The translations under genes and the position numbers were made by a program. Of a stretch of DNA of 64,000 nucleotides, positions 7,825 through 15,942 are shown piece after piece (within the stretch, counting starts at the first letter, position 1; each line of letters begins with the position of its first letter). The notes under the pieces were generated by a model that was given only the letters and a program-made list of their open reading frames with translations, did no database searches and had not been told where the DNA came from. The DNA comes from an uncultured Saprospiraceae bacterium. Lineage in GTDB: Bacteria > Bacteroidota > Bacteroidia > Chitinophagales > Saprospiraceae. The stretch spans positions 1 through 64,000 of the forward strand of contig CALFWW010000002.1 of assembly GCA_937928575.1 (NCBI GenBank), given 5' to 3'.

Positions 7825-10800
7825 ATGAAATTATTATTCAATTTCTACAAAAAGAAGTATGCAATTACAATGTTGTTTTTTGCAATTTCCATCATCTGTA
7901 TTCATGCAAACCAACCGGATCCTGACTACAACACAAACAGGATTTCCATTTCGCAAGCAACTTGTTTTTCTGAACCAATATGCAATGCAGGAATGATCAC
8001 TAACGGCTGCAGTATCTGCGCTGGTAGTGCCGAACTTAACAATCCAATTGCAAACGCAATCGATTTTTCACCTGCAACTTTTTGGCAATCAGAACCTATC
8101 ACTATTGAGACTGATTGTAACGCCCACAAAAATGAAGAAATCATTATCGATTTGGGTGCGCAAAGATGGGTGGAAGCCATACAATTGTACTACTGGCAGA
8201 ATGCATGTAGCTGCAATACAGATAATATAAAAACAAAAATTTACGCTTCAAATGAACAAAATAATTGGGGTACTGCCATCGCTGTTTTTGATTTTGAAAC
8301 AGAACTAAAAACCAGAACTTATTCCAATACAAATGCTATCCAAGCTAGATATTTCAAAGTAATCATGGATGGCTGCCCAACTGCCTGGGAAAAAGTAAAA
8401 TTAAATGACATTAAAATTTTTGGAATTACTGGTGATTGTTCGGATGATTATTTCGACAACTACTTGATTTCAAAAGATGTCAATCCTGACAATTTGTTGA
8501 CTGAAGATCTAGGACCTAGTCCTTACTCTTACAGCGGCATGATTGGGATAAATGCAGGTCCGGAATGGGATTGTTTTTATAGCCCCAATTCTTATTGTGG
8601 CCCAAATCCATTTAAGGGAATGTTTTCTCACGTCAGAAGTTTTCACTTGATGGAAAAAGATTACCAGAATCACAATTCACCGTGGGAGGGAGGATGTATG
8701 CCTTGCGAAGAAGTAAATGCCTCTCAGTGTACGCCTGCACAAAGAGGTGACTTAGGTCCTTTAAGAATTGGATTAAATGGTGGTGTAGGTTTATACAAAT
8801 TAAGATATGAACATTGGAAATGGGATGGATTTACAGACATCCAAGCATCCTTAGAAGCTATCAATATGTACTGCGAACCTGGTGCCAGACAATTTCCTCA
8901 AAAATGGTGGGATGAAGCAGAGTGGGGAGGAATGGGTAATGTTTACAACAATGCAAAAGCGTACGGAAAAGTTTTTGCTGAAGAATTTTGCCCAAATGAT
9001 TGGGATTGTTTAGTCCGTCATTTGGAAGTCGGAAACGAGCCTTGGCAATACGCAGATCCTTGCTTTTATCAGGAATTGATTAAAGGAGTTATTGACGGTG
9101 TAAAAGAACATTATGAAGCACAAGGAATCTATGACCCTAACAATTGGCCGATGAAGATACTACCTGGTGCCTTCCAAGCCTTCCGGGATGATATTGTTGT
9201 GGTCGATTTTGAAACTTGTGACAAATTCACTTATTGTCCTAATCGTTATGATTTCATCGGAGACAGAATACCAAAAAGTTATTTGCCGTACTTAGCAGGT
9301 GTGAGTGTACATCCGTATGCTTTTGGAACGGATAACAAACTAGATGTCATTCCAGAAGCACCAGCACATCAGTCAGAGCTTCCACGCTTCAAAAGTATGA
9401 TCCACTGGATGAATGAAAATATGCCTGGGAAGAAAGTTTTTGTTTCCGAAATCGGATATGATAGTTATGCCGTTGGTCAAATCGCACAAGGTATTTACAT
9501 GCTTCGTTCTATTTTATTGATGGGGAAACATCATGTTTACAGAACTTCAATGTACACTAGTAGAGATCAAGTTGGAAATCCAGGAAGTCCAGATTGTTTT
9601 GCGGATGGACTCTACAATACTTCTGGATTATTGACAGACTTTCAAGGACCGGATAACGAAGCGTGTTTTCCTGCTGCCAATTCTCCAAAAGTTATTTACC
9701 ATGTCATTAAGGAGACTTTGTCATTGCTTAACAACAAACACTACTTTGCTTCAGTCTCAGAAACTAATGATGCTTATGCTTATCTAGTCGGAGATAATGA
9801 TGCGCAGAAAGCAACACATATTGTAGCATGGAAACCAGTAAATTTGAATAAAAGCGATGAATATGATGAATCTGATATGTACGATTTATCAACTGCTGTT
9901 TCTCTTCATATTCCTGAAGGCTACATCTTGTCAGGTGAGCCCGTACAATGGATAGATGGAGTGGATGGAAATATTTACGAAGAATCCATTCCAAATATTT
10001 TGGGAGGAATAAACGTAAAATTAGCAGGTTGCCCGATTTTAATTCCAATAACATACGATCCGAATGCAACAAATCCAAGCACTAATCCTTTATGTAGCGA
10101 CGGGATTCAAAATGGAGATGAACAAGGAGTAGATTGTGGAAGTGCTACATGTAATTTGGCTATCGGTCAATATGCAATTCAATCTTGCACAGAACAAGGA
10201 GGTTTTGCAAATCGTGCAGTTGATGGAAACACAAGCGGGCAATTTTATCAAGAATATTCTGTATCTCAAACATGTTGGCAAGACAGCCCTTGGTGGCAAG
10301 TTGATATCGGCGGAAACAAAGGAATTGCATCTATCAATATTTGGAACAGAACGGATGGAAACCAAGAATATTTATCTGACTATTGGGTCATTTTATCTAG
10401 TGAACCAATACCCAATCTTCCAGTTTATGAAATTGTAAATTTACCAAACGTAACTTCCTATTATCAATCTTCAATTGCTGGTGCACCGACAAGTATTCCA
10501 ATAGAATTTTCAGCAAGATATATACGTATACAAAAAGTGAATCCTGGATTCTTGGGATTAGCTGAAGTTCAAGTAATACGTTCATGTGCTATCGGTCCTT
10601 GTGCTCCTGCGGGAACTCCTTGTAATGATGCTGATCTGTTGACAGAAAATGATACCTGGGATGGCAACTGCAATTGTACTGGAGAGGTGATAGACTGCCA
10701 AGCCAACTACGCATTAAATCAAGCAGCTAGTCAGTCTTGTACGATACAGGGAGGAACGGCGGACCGCGCAGTGGATGGTAATACAAATGGCAGTTTCTAC

Positions 10801-12582
10801 GAAGACTTTTCAGTCAGTCAAACTTGCTGGCAAGATTTGGCTTGGTGGGAGGTAGATCTAGGACAAGTAAGAAATATTGGCGGTATCCAAATTTACAATC
10901 GTACGGATGGTAATGGCGATCATCTCAAAAATTACCATGTTCTAGTTTCCGATAATCCCTTTCAAACACAAAACTTGTGGCAAACTTTGTCACAATGGGG
11001 CGTTAGTGATTATTTCGAAAATGAAATCGCAGGATCACCTTCAAGTATTCCAATTGGCAGATCAGGAAGATACATTAGAATTCAATTGCAGAATCCTGGT
11101 TTTATATCCTTGGCGGAAGTAGTCGTATTGAGAGATTGTGCGGACCTGGGTTGTCCAAACGTGGGTACACCTTGTGATGATGGAGATTATCAAACTGAAA
11201 ATGATATTCAGGATGGCTTCTGCAATTGTATTGGAACTGAAATCGAGTGCGATGTAAATCTAGCCGCTTTCAAACCTACCGAACAATCTTGTCTATTCCA
11301 AAATTATACCTCTAATCTAGCAGTTGACTTAAACACGAGTCCTGGTAATGGTGCGCAGACTTGTGATCTTCAACCAAATCCTTCTTGGCAAATTGATTTA
11401 GGAGCCAACTACAATATTGATCACATAAATATTTATCAGAAGGATTCCAATGAGCTGCTAAATTTGCAAGACTACCATATTTTTGTTTCTGATAATCCAT
11501 TCTTAGGTTGGCTTTTCCAATACACGATCACTCAATGGAATGTCACGAGCTATCATAACAAAGGAATTGCAGGATTTCCAACTACAGTCCCCATTGGACG
11601 AACTGGAAGATATGTACGTGTCCAAAATCAATCAGGTGGATATTTATCGATCGGTGAAATTGAAATCATTAAATCTTGCCAAAATGAAAATTGTGAGCCT
11701 GCAGGTACTGCTTGTGATGATTTTAATCCAAACACAATGAATGATCGTTGGGATGGGTTTTGCAATTGCTATGGTAGTACATCTGAGTGTAGTGAAAATG
11801 TTGCGCTAAATAAACCAGTAAGACAATCGTGTCCTGAAAATGGAATGTTTGGATTCAATGCCGTGGACGGAAATACCAATGGAGATCCTGCGGGTGGTTC
11901 TCTTGCTGAAACCTGTTCTATGAAGTCTCCATTTATCGAAATTGACCTTGGCGCTAAATATTCGATAGATAAAATTAATGTTTATAACAGAACAGATGCA
12001 GGTGCCGCTTGGTTAAATAATTTTCATGTTTTTGTTTCTGACAATCCAATTTTAGGAACACAATTACACTTCGCGGAAGTACAATGGGCGGTCGATGATT
12101 ATCACCAGACTTGGCAAGCAGGTTACCCATCATCTTTCGATGTGAACAGGTCAGGAAGATACGTGAGAATTCAAAATCATAGTGTCGACAAATTATCGGT
12201 TGCTGAAATTGAAGTAATAGCATGCATTCTTGAAGAACCTCCAGCAAGCCAAGTAAATCAAACAAGAGAAGATGGACTGGCTGACGAAGAAAATATTGAA
12301 AGCAAAAAAGAAGGTCAAGTGAATTTGATGAATGAACTATCTGTTTTCCCAAATCCAGCTAACGATCATATTTTTGTCGAGCTAACTACATGCTACGGAA
12401 GTTCTGCAGAAATAAAAATCTTGAATAATGTAGGTCAGGAAATAATGAGAGAACGTATAGAAACCATATCAGCAACACCAGTTGAAATCGAAACAAATCA
12501 ATTAACAAATGGTGCTTACTATATGAATATTATTGTCGATGAAAACACTTCTTACAACATGAAATTTGTCATTCACCGATAG
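7825..12582 (+). CDS. Giant secreted glycosidase-like protein with discoidin/fucolectin domains and T9SS sorting domain
   Basis: 1585 residues. Signal peptide about 1-29. Residues about 50-200 form a discoidin (F5/8 type C)-like domain (AIDFSPATFWQSE ... EIIIDLGAQRW). Residues about 215-740 look like a clan GH-A (beta/alpha)8 glycosidase: Glu405 in EVGNEPWQY is the likely acid/base and Glu542 in VFVSEIGYDS the likely nucleophile, 137 residues apart. Four fucolectin/F5-8C repeats follow (about 780-920, 962-1105, 1144-1286, 1325-1467), each with Cys, AVDGNT-like and SGRYVRIQ-like motifs. They are joined by Cys/Asp-rich linkers such as GTPCDDGDYQTEND. A T9SS sorting domain ends the protein (about 1506-1585, LSVFPNPANDH). 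It probably binds and cleaves a complex extracellular glycan; the specificity is unknown. Confidence 0.8.
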   Translation: MKLLFNFYKKKYAITMLFFAISIICIHANQPDPDYNTNRISISQATCFSEPICNAGMITNGCSICAGSAELNNPIANAIDFSPATFWQSEPITIETDCNAHKNEEIIIDLGAQRWVEAIQLYYWQNACSCNTDNIKTKIYASNEQNNWGTAIAVFDFETELKTRTYSNTNAIQARYFKVIMDGCPTAWEKVKLNDIKIFGITGDCSDDYFDNYLISKDVNPDNLLTEDLGPSPYSYSGMIGINAGPEWDCFYSPNSYCGPNPFKGMFSHVRSFHLMEKDYQNHNSPWEGGCMPCEEVNASQCTPAQRGDLGPLRIGLNGGVGLYKLRYEHWKWDGFTDIQASLEAINMYCEPGARQFPQKWWDEAEWGGMGNVYNNAKAYGKVFAEEFCPNDWDCLVRHLEVGNEPWQYADPCFYQELIKGVIDGVKEHYEAQGIYDPNNWPMKILPGAFQAFRDDIVVVDFETCDKFTYCPNRYDFIGDRIPKSYLPYLAGVSVHPYAFGTDNKLDVIPEAPAHQSELPRFKSMIHWMNENMPGKKVFVSEIGYDSYAVGQIAQGIYMLRSILLMGKHHVYRTSMYTSRDQVGNPGSPDCFADGLYNTSGLLTDFQGPDNEACFPAANSPKVIYHVIKETLSLLNNKHYFASVSETNDAYAYLVGDNDAQKATHIVAWKPVNLNKSDEYDESDMYDLSTAVSLHIPEGYILSGEPVQWIDGVDGNIYEESIPNILGGINVKLAGCPILIPITYDPNATNPSTNPLCSDGIQNGDEQGVDCGSATCNLAIGQYAIQSCTEQGGFANRAVDGNTSGQFYQEYSVSQTCWQDSPWWQVDIGGNKGIASINIWNRTDGNQEYLSDYWVILSSEPIPNLPVYEIVNLPNVTSYYQSSIAGAPTSIPIEFSARYIRIQKVNPGFLGLAEVQVIRSCAIGPCAPAGTPCNDADLLTENDTWDGNCNCTGEVIDCQANYALNQAASQSCTIQGGTADRAVDGNTNGSFYEDFSVSQTCWQDLAWWEVDLGQVRNIGGIQIYNRTDGNGDHLKNYHVLVSDNPFQTQNLWQTLSQWGVSDYFENEIAGSPSSIPIGRSGRYIRIQLQNPGFISLAEVVVLRDCADLGCPNVGTPCDDGDYQTENDIQDGFCNCIGTEIECDVNLAAFKPTEQSCLFQNYTSNLAVDLNTSPGNGAQTCDLQPNPSWQIDLGANYNIDHINIYQKDSNELLNLQDYHIFVSDNPFLGWLFQYTITQWNVTSYHNKGIAGFPTTVPIGRTGRYVRVQNQSGGYLSIGEIEIIKSCQNENCEPAGTACDDFNPNTMNDRWDGFCNCYGSTSECSENVALNKPVRQSCPENGMFGFNAVDGNTNGDPAGGSLAETCSMKSPFIEIDLGAKYSIDKINVYNRTDAGAAWLNNFHVFVSDNPILGTQLHFAEVQWAVDDYHQTWQAGYPSSFDVNRSGRYVRIQNHSVDKLSVAEIEVIACILEEPPASQVNQTREDGLADEENIESKKEGQVNLMNELSVFPNPANDHIFVELTTCYGSSAEIKILNNVGQEIMRERIETISATPVEIETNQLTNGAYYMNIIVDENTSYNMKFVIHR

Positions 12583-12596
12583 ATTTGTTTTTAAAA

Positions 12597-13496
12597 TTAG
12601 ATACTAGCATTTTTAGGTACACGGTCCAAACTGTGTACCTTTTTTTTATCTACATTAGAAGTTGGTTTTGCTAAATTCTTTAAATTTCCATACCGATACT
12701 TTTTTGAAAAAAGCGGCATTGCGAGAAAAGCAAAAATAACAATCAATCCACCACAGATAGCGTCGAGCCAAAAATGATTAGCAGTTGCCACGATCACTAA
12801 TAAGACAAAAGTTGGATAAATAAAAACACCAATGCGCATAAAAATATTCTTACTTAACAAGAAAACAACAACACCAATTAACAATGAAGTGCCGTAATGC
12901 ATCGAAGGCATCGCAGCATATTGATTAAATAGGTACGATAATTTTCCTTGATAAATATTTACATTCGAAATGGTCAATAGTGTATCAATAAAACCAACTT
13001 CATTCAACATCCGGGGTGGTGCACACGGAAAACCAATAAAGAAAAAGATGGTAATGACGTTTGCGAAAATAAACCCATTCCTAATATAAAAGTAGAATTC
13101 TTTATAGTTGCGGTACAACCATATAAAGAAAATCACCATTGAGGGAACATGAACTCTTATGTATATTTGGTTGAGAAATTGTATCAATGCTGTTTTATCA
13201 AGAAAGTATTTTTGGACGGCAATTTCATTGAAAATACCAAGTGATTTTTCCCACTCAATTACACGATACGCATTTTCAAAAGCAGTACTTGCATCACCGA
13301 TTGCTACAAATCTCGAAATTTTATAGAAAACTAAAAAGGCAACAAATATTACAAATTCTTTGAATCCAGATTGCTTGGTCCAGCTAAATTTAATATTGTC
13401 TTTTAGGATCTTCCTGAAATTTATTCTAGCAGCTTCACTTCGCATGTGATAAGCCAGATAACAAATTCCTAATATGATGGGTATCGTTATTTCCAT
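12597..13496 (-). CDS. PAP2-superfamily membrane protein (Aur1/inositol phosphorylceramide synthase-like)
   Basis: 299 residues with about six transmembrane segments. Three PAP2/IPC-synthase motifs are visible in order: FPCAPPRML (about 153-161), AAMPSMHYGTSL (about 193-204) and ANHFWLDAICGG (about 240-251), which supply the His and Asp residues of the phosphotransfer site. Family members dephosphorylate lipid phosphates or transfer phospho-head groups onto sphingolipids or diacylglycerol. Some Bacteroidota make sphingolipids, so a head-group transferase role is possible but not shown. The gene is alone on its strand and converges on the large T9SS gene. Confidence 0.8.
   Translation of the reverse strand: MEITIPIILGICYLAYHMRSEAARINFRKILKDNIKFSWTKQSGFKEFVIFVAFLVFYKISRFVAIGDASTAFENAYRVIEWEKSLGIFNEIAVQKYFLDKTALIQFLNQIYIRVHVPSMVIFFIWLYRNYKEFYFYIRNGFIFANVITIFFFIGFPCAPPRMLNEVGFIDTLLTISNVNIYQGKLSYLFNQYAAMPSMHYGTSLLIGVVVFLLSKNIFMRIGVFIYPTFVLLVIVATANHFWLDAICGGLIVIFAFLAMPLFSKKYRYGNLKNLAKPTSNVDKKKVHSLDRVPKNASI
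12615..12647 (+). terminator. Terminator lying inside the end of the opposing gene
   Basis: Stem aggtacac / gtgtacct (12615-12622 with 12633-12640) followed by seven or more T on the plus strand. It should end the glycosidase-like transcript, yet it lies within the last codons of the convergent PAP2 gene. Confidence 0.75.
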
Positions 13497-13700
13497 TCCT
13501 CTTCTGCTTGGGTAGTTGTTTTCTCAAAATTAATACGCTAAATTAATAAAGACTGTCACTACTACCCAAAATGTCTTCTATTTTTCTTGGTTCTGATTTT
13601 TGTAAAGGTCTAAACGTGTAATTTCAGACATTTCTTGCTTTAAATTGAAGGATTGCTTCCTAAAAAGACGGATGAAAAAACACGGTTTATTTCTTAGGGA

Positions 13701-13845
13701 CAAAGCGACCAGGCACAAAATACAAAGAGCTCGTAATTTTTAACCTGCCTGACGGCAAAGTCAGCACATGGCTCACAAAGAAACAAAGACTTGCGCTGAG
13801 CGTAATCGAAATACCGCGTAATAGTTCTTGTTTCGTGAATTTTCT
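13701..13845. repeat. Degenerate copy of the 25.5-kb palindromic repeat
   Basis: Blocks gcgaccaggcacaaaatac, aaagagctcgt, cacatggctcacaaagaaac and gttcttgtttcgtgaa match, in the same order, the reverse complement or arms of the palindrome at 25469-25652. Here they are interrupted by ctgcctgacggcaaagtcag (13744-13763) and ttgcgctgagcgtaatcgaa (about 13791-13810), which look like separate small repeat insertions. The rest of the 13497-13882 gap shows nothing else. Confidence 0.55.
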
Positions 13846-13882
13846 TACACAGATGTAACAGATTCCTCAGTCCATTTTTGAA

Positions 13883-14239
13883 TTACTCGGTCTTAGGAAT
13901 AATCTCCGTAGCCTTCCCAAAATGATCTACAAAAGCTTGCATCTGTTCCGCCAATTCTTTGTTAGAAGTTGCTTTGTAGTAAGTATCTGCAATCGCACGA
14001 AGCGATTGAAAAATAAAACGATCCATTTCAACTACTTGCATTTCTGTGGTCCACAAATCAATCTTCATGGTATCTTTTGTTTCTTTGTCGAACAAAGATA
14101 AGAGCATCGCTTTACAAGGTTGCAATTCCTTTTGATTTGGATTGTCGGTGGCTTGCCAATGCATTTCGACAGGGACTCCTTCTTTATTTAATCCGACTTG
14201 AATATTGATGTTGGTTTTTTTCTCTACCGTATTATCCAT
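13883..14239 (-). CDS. gldC: Gliding motility protein GldC
   Basis: 118 residues, the usual size for GldC. Typical blocks are NINIQVGLNKEGVPVEMHW near the start, AMLLSLFDKETKDTMKIDLWT in the middle (about residues 44-64) and FIFQSLRAIADTYYKAT (about 75-91). GldC is a small soluble protein found across Bacteroidota with the gliding/T9SS gene set; its exact role is unclear and it is retained by non-gliding species. Its start overlaps the end of the Rossmann-fold gene by 8 bases, so the two are translated from one message. It agrees with the many T9SS substrates in this window. Confidence 0.85.
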   Translation of the reverse strand: MDNTVEKKTNINIQVGLNKEGVPVEMHWQATDNPNQKELQPCKAMLLSLFDKETKDTMKIDLWTTEMQVVEMDRFIFQSLRAIADTYYKATSNKELAEQMQAFVDHFGKATEIIPKTE

Positions 14240-14948
14240 TTTTCTTTTTTTGATATTTAATTAACGAGGTTTCTTTTTTCGCTAATTCGTGTAAATAATG
14301 TGAGGGATAAATATAAATGCCTTTTTCAATCCCTTGTGCTGCCAATAACATGGACTTCGCAACACTTTTTGCTTCTACTGGTCTATACTTATTCAAAGCG
14401 CCATCCGTGATATGATCAATTCCTTTACCGACAAATTTAGCGATTTCTTCACCCAATCTGAATTCTTTTCTTTGACCAAGCAGTAGGGAAGGTTGAAAAA
14501 TATGAAGTGCCCAAAAGTTTAATTGTCGCAATGCATTTTCTACTTCTCCTTTCACTTTATTGTAGAAAAAATAGGATTCCGCATCCGCATTGACCGCAGA
14601 TACCAATAAAAATTGACTGACTTCATTTGCCGAAGCCATCCTGGCAATTTCAGTAGGATAAATTAAATCGATCTCAATAAATTTCTTCTTGCTTCCAGCC
14701 TTTTTGATGGTCGAGCCAATGCAGTAAAACAAATCATCACCTTTAATCAATGTTATATGTTCTCGCAAATTTGAAAAATCAATAACATGTTGTTTAATTT
14801 TTGGAGAATGATATCGTTTTTCCTTTCGATTGAATACGTGAATTTGATCATAAATAGAAGAGGCGACCAATTCCTTTAAAAGTTGACTTCCCACCAAACC
14901 AGAAGCACCAAATATGAGCGCAGTTTTATTATGTTTTACAATCTCCAT
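14232..14948 (-). CDS. NAD(P)-binding Rossmann-fold protein (NAD(P)H-binding/HTATIP2-like)
   Basis: 238 residues. The N-terminus ALIFGASGLVGSQLLKELV carries the GxxGxxG dinucleotide-binding loop (about 14-20). Further features are YCIGSTIKKAGS (about 75-86) and LLVSAVNADAESYFFYNKVKGE (about 115-136), which includes a Tyr-x3-Lys-like pair as in extended short-chain reductase relatives. The domain ends near residue 215. The substrate is unknown. It is the first gene of a two-gene overlap unit with gldC. Confidence 0.75.
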   Translation of the reverse strand: MEIVKHNKTALIFGASGLVGSQLLKELVASSIYDQIHVFNRKEKRYHSPKIKQHVIDFSNLREHITLIKGDDLFYCIGSTIKKAGSKKKFIEIDLIYPTEIARMASANEVSQFLLVSAVNADAESYFFYNKVKGEVENALRQLNFWALHIFQPSLLLGQRKEFRLGEEIAKFVGKGIDHITDGALNKYRPVEAKSVAKSMLLAAQGIEKGIYIYPSHYLHELAKKETSLIKYQKKKNG

Positions 14949-15006
14949 TGAAGGTGCAAATATAAGACTTCAGTTTAGATATCGGGTACATCAGATGAGG
15001 ATATCA

Positions 15007-15942
15007 TCACTCCCTCACAATACCAGAAATATAAGAGACCGAATAACCACCCCAGATTCCCAAACCTCCTTCAATATTTGATTCAATTCTGGTGTAATTC
15101 GAAAAGGGACCTTGGTTCAACGCATTAAATTCTAAGGTATTCCAAAATTTAAAATGTGCTTCATCTAAATTAGCCCATTTAATGGTTGCGGTATCACCTT
15201 CTGTAAATAATCCAAAAGTTATCGGATCAAATTCCGCATCTCTTGGCTCTGCTTTCGCTAGTGGAAATTCAAATGCCAAGCCATCGAAAAAGCGATCATC
15301 TGTGACAGAAGAAACATTGGCCAAGATGGGTTCATCATTTATTTGTGTCCAATACCGATAGAAGTTGGCTTCATTGGGTATGTCATTAAAAAAACAACGT
15401 AATTCCAACAAACTATCTACACCCAAATTCGGTAATCTAACAAAGTTGATACTATCTAATGGAGCATGGTTTGGAATCGTTGTGGTCGCGGTCAAAATTT
15501 TATCTCCAGTATCAATTTCGAGCTCATAGGTTTTACCAATTTCTCCCAACATTTGAAAGGACAAATCTACATACACACAAAAGTTGATTTCTATGCTGTC
15601 CAATTCCAAACCAAAAAATTCTACTACTAATTCTTTTTGCTCATCTGTCAATTCATCCAAGCAAACTTCTTCTAACGTGGTTTGAAAATCGCCATTATCG
15701 ACCGTCACAATTGCATCATGAACATACAAATCATTGACGGCATCCAAACTGATTTCAGAATTGAATCCAAAACTTTTTGTCAAGATCAAATAGGGTGGAG
15801 TCGGTTCTTCTCCTCCTTCTATATAGCCTTCGACTACATATTGTTCGACATCGGTCGTCACGATATCTGGTTCAAATTCCGTTTCACAGGAAACAAAAAA
15901 AGTAGCTATCAAAAGGAAGAGAAATATTCTAAGTTTGATCAT
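15007..15942 (-). CDS. DUF4249 surface lipoprotein, partner of a TonB receptor
   Basis: 311 residues from the chosen start. A start four codons upstream (15954) is possible, but the ATG at 15942-15940 overlaps the TGA of the receptor gene as ATGA, the classic coupled arrangement, and puts the lipoprotein signal at the N-terminus with Cys19 in FFVSCETEF. The acidic residues after the Cys fit the Bacteroidota surface-export signal. The sequence VVEGYIEGGEEPTPPYLILTKS starts a DUF4249 domain that fills the protein. DUF4249 proteins are regularly encoded next to TonB receptors and probably help capture the ligand at the surface, in a role like SusD; the ligand is unknown. Confidence 0.85.
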   Translation of the reverse strand: MIKLRIFLFLLIATFFVSCETEFEPDIVTTDVEQYVVEGYIEGGEEPTPPYLILTKSFGFNSEISLDAVNDLYVHDAIVTVDNGDFQTTLEEVCLDELTDEQKELVVEFFGLELDSIEINFCVYVDLSFQMLGEIGKTYELEIDTGDKILTATTTIPNHAPLDSINFVRLPNLGVDSLLELRCFFNDIPNEANFYRYWTQINDEPILANVSSVTDDRFFDGLAFEFPLAKAEPRDAEFDPITFGLFTEGDTATIKWANLDEAHFKFWNTLEFNALNQGPFSNYTRIESNIEGGLGIWGGYSVSYISGIVRE

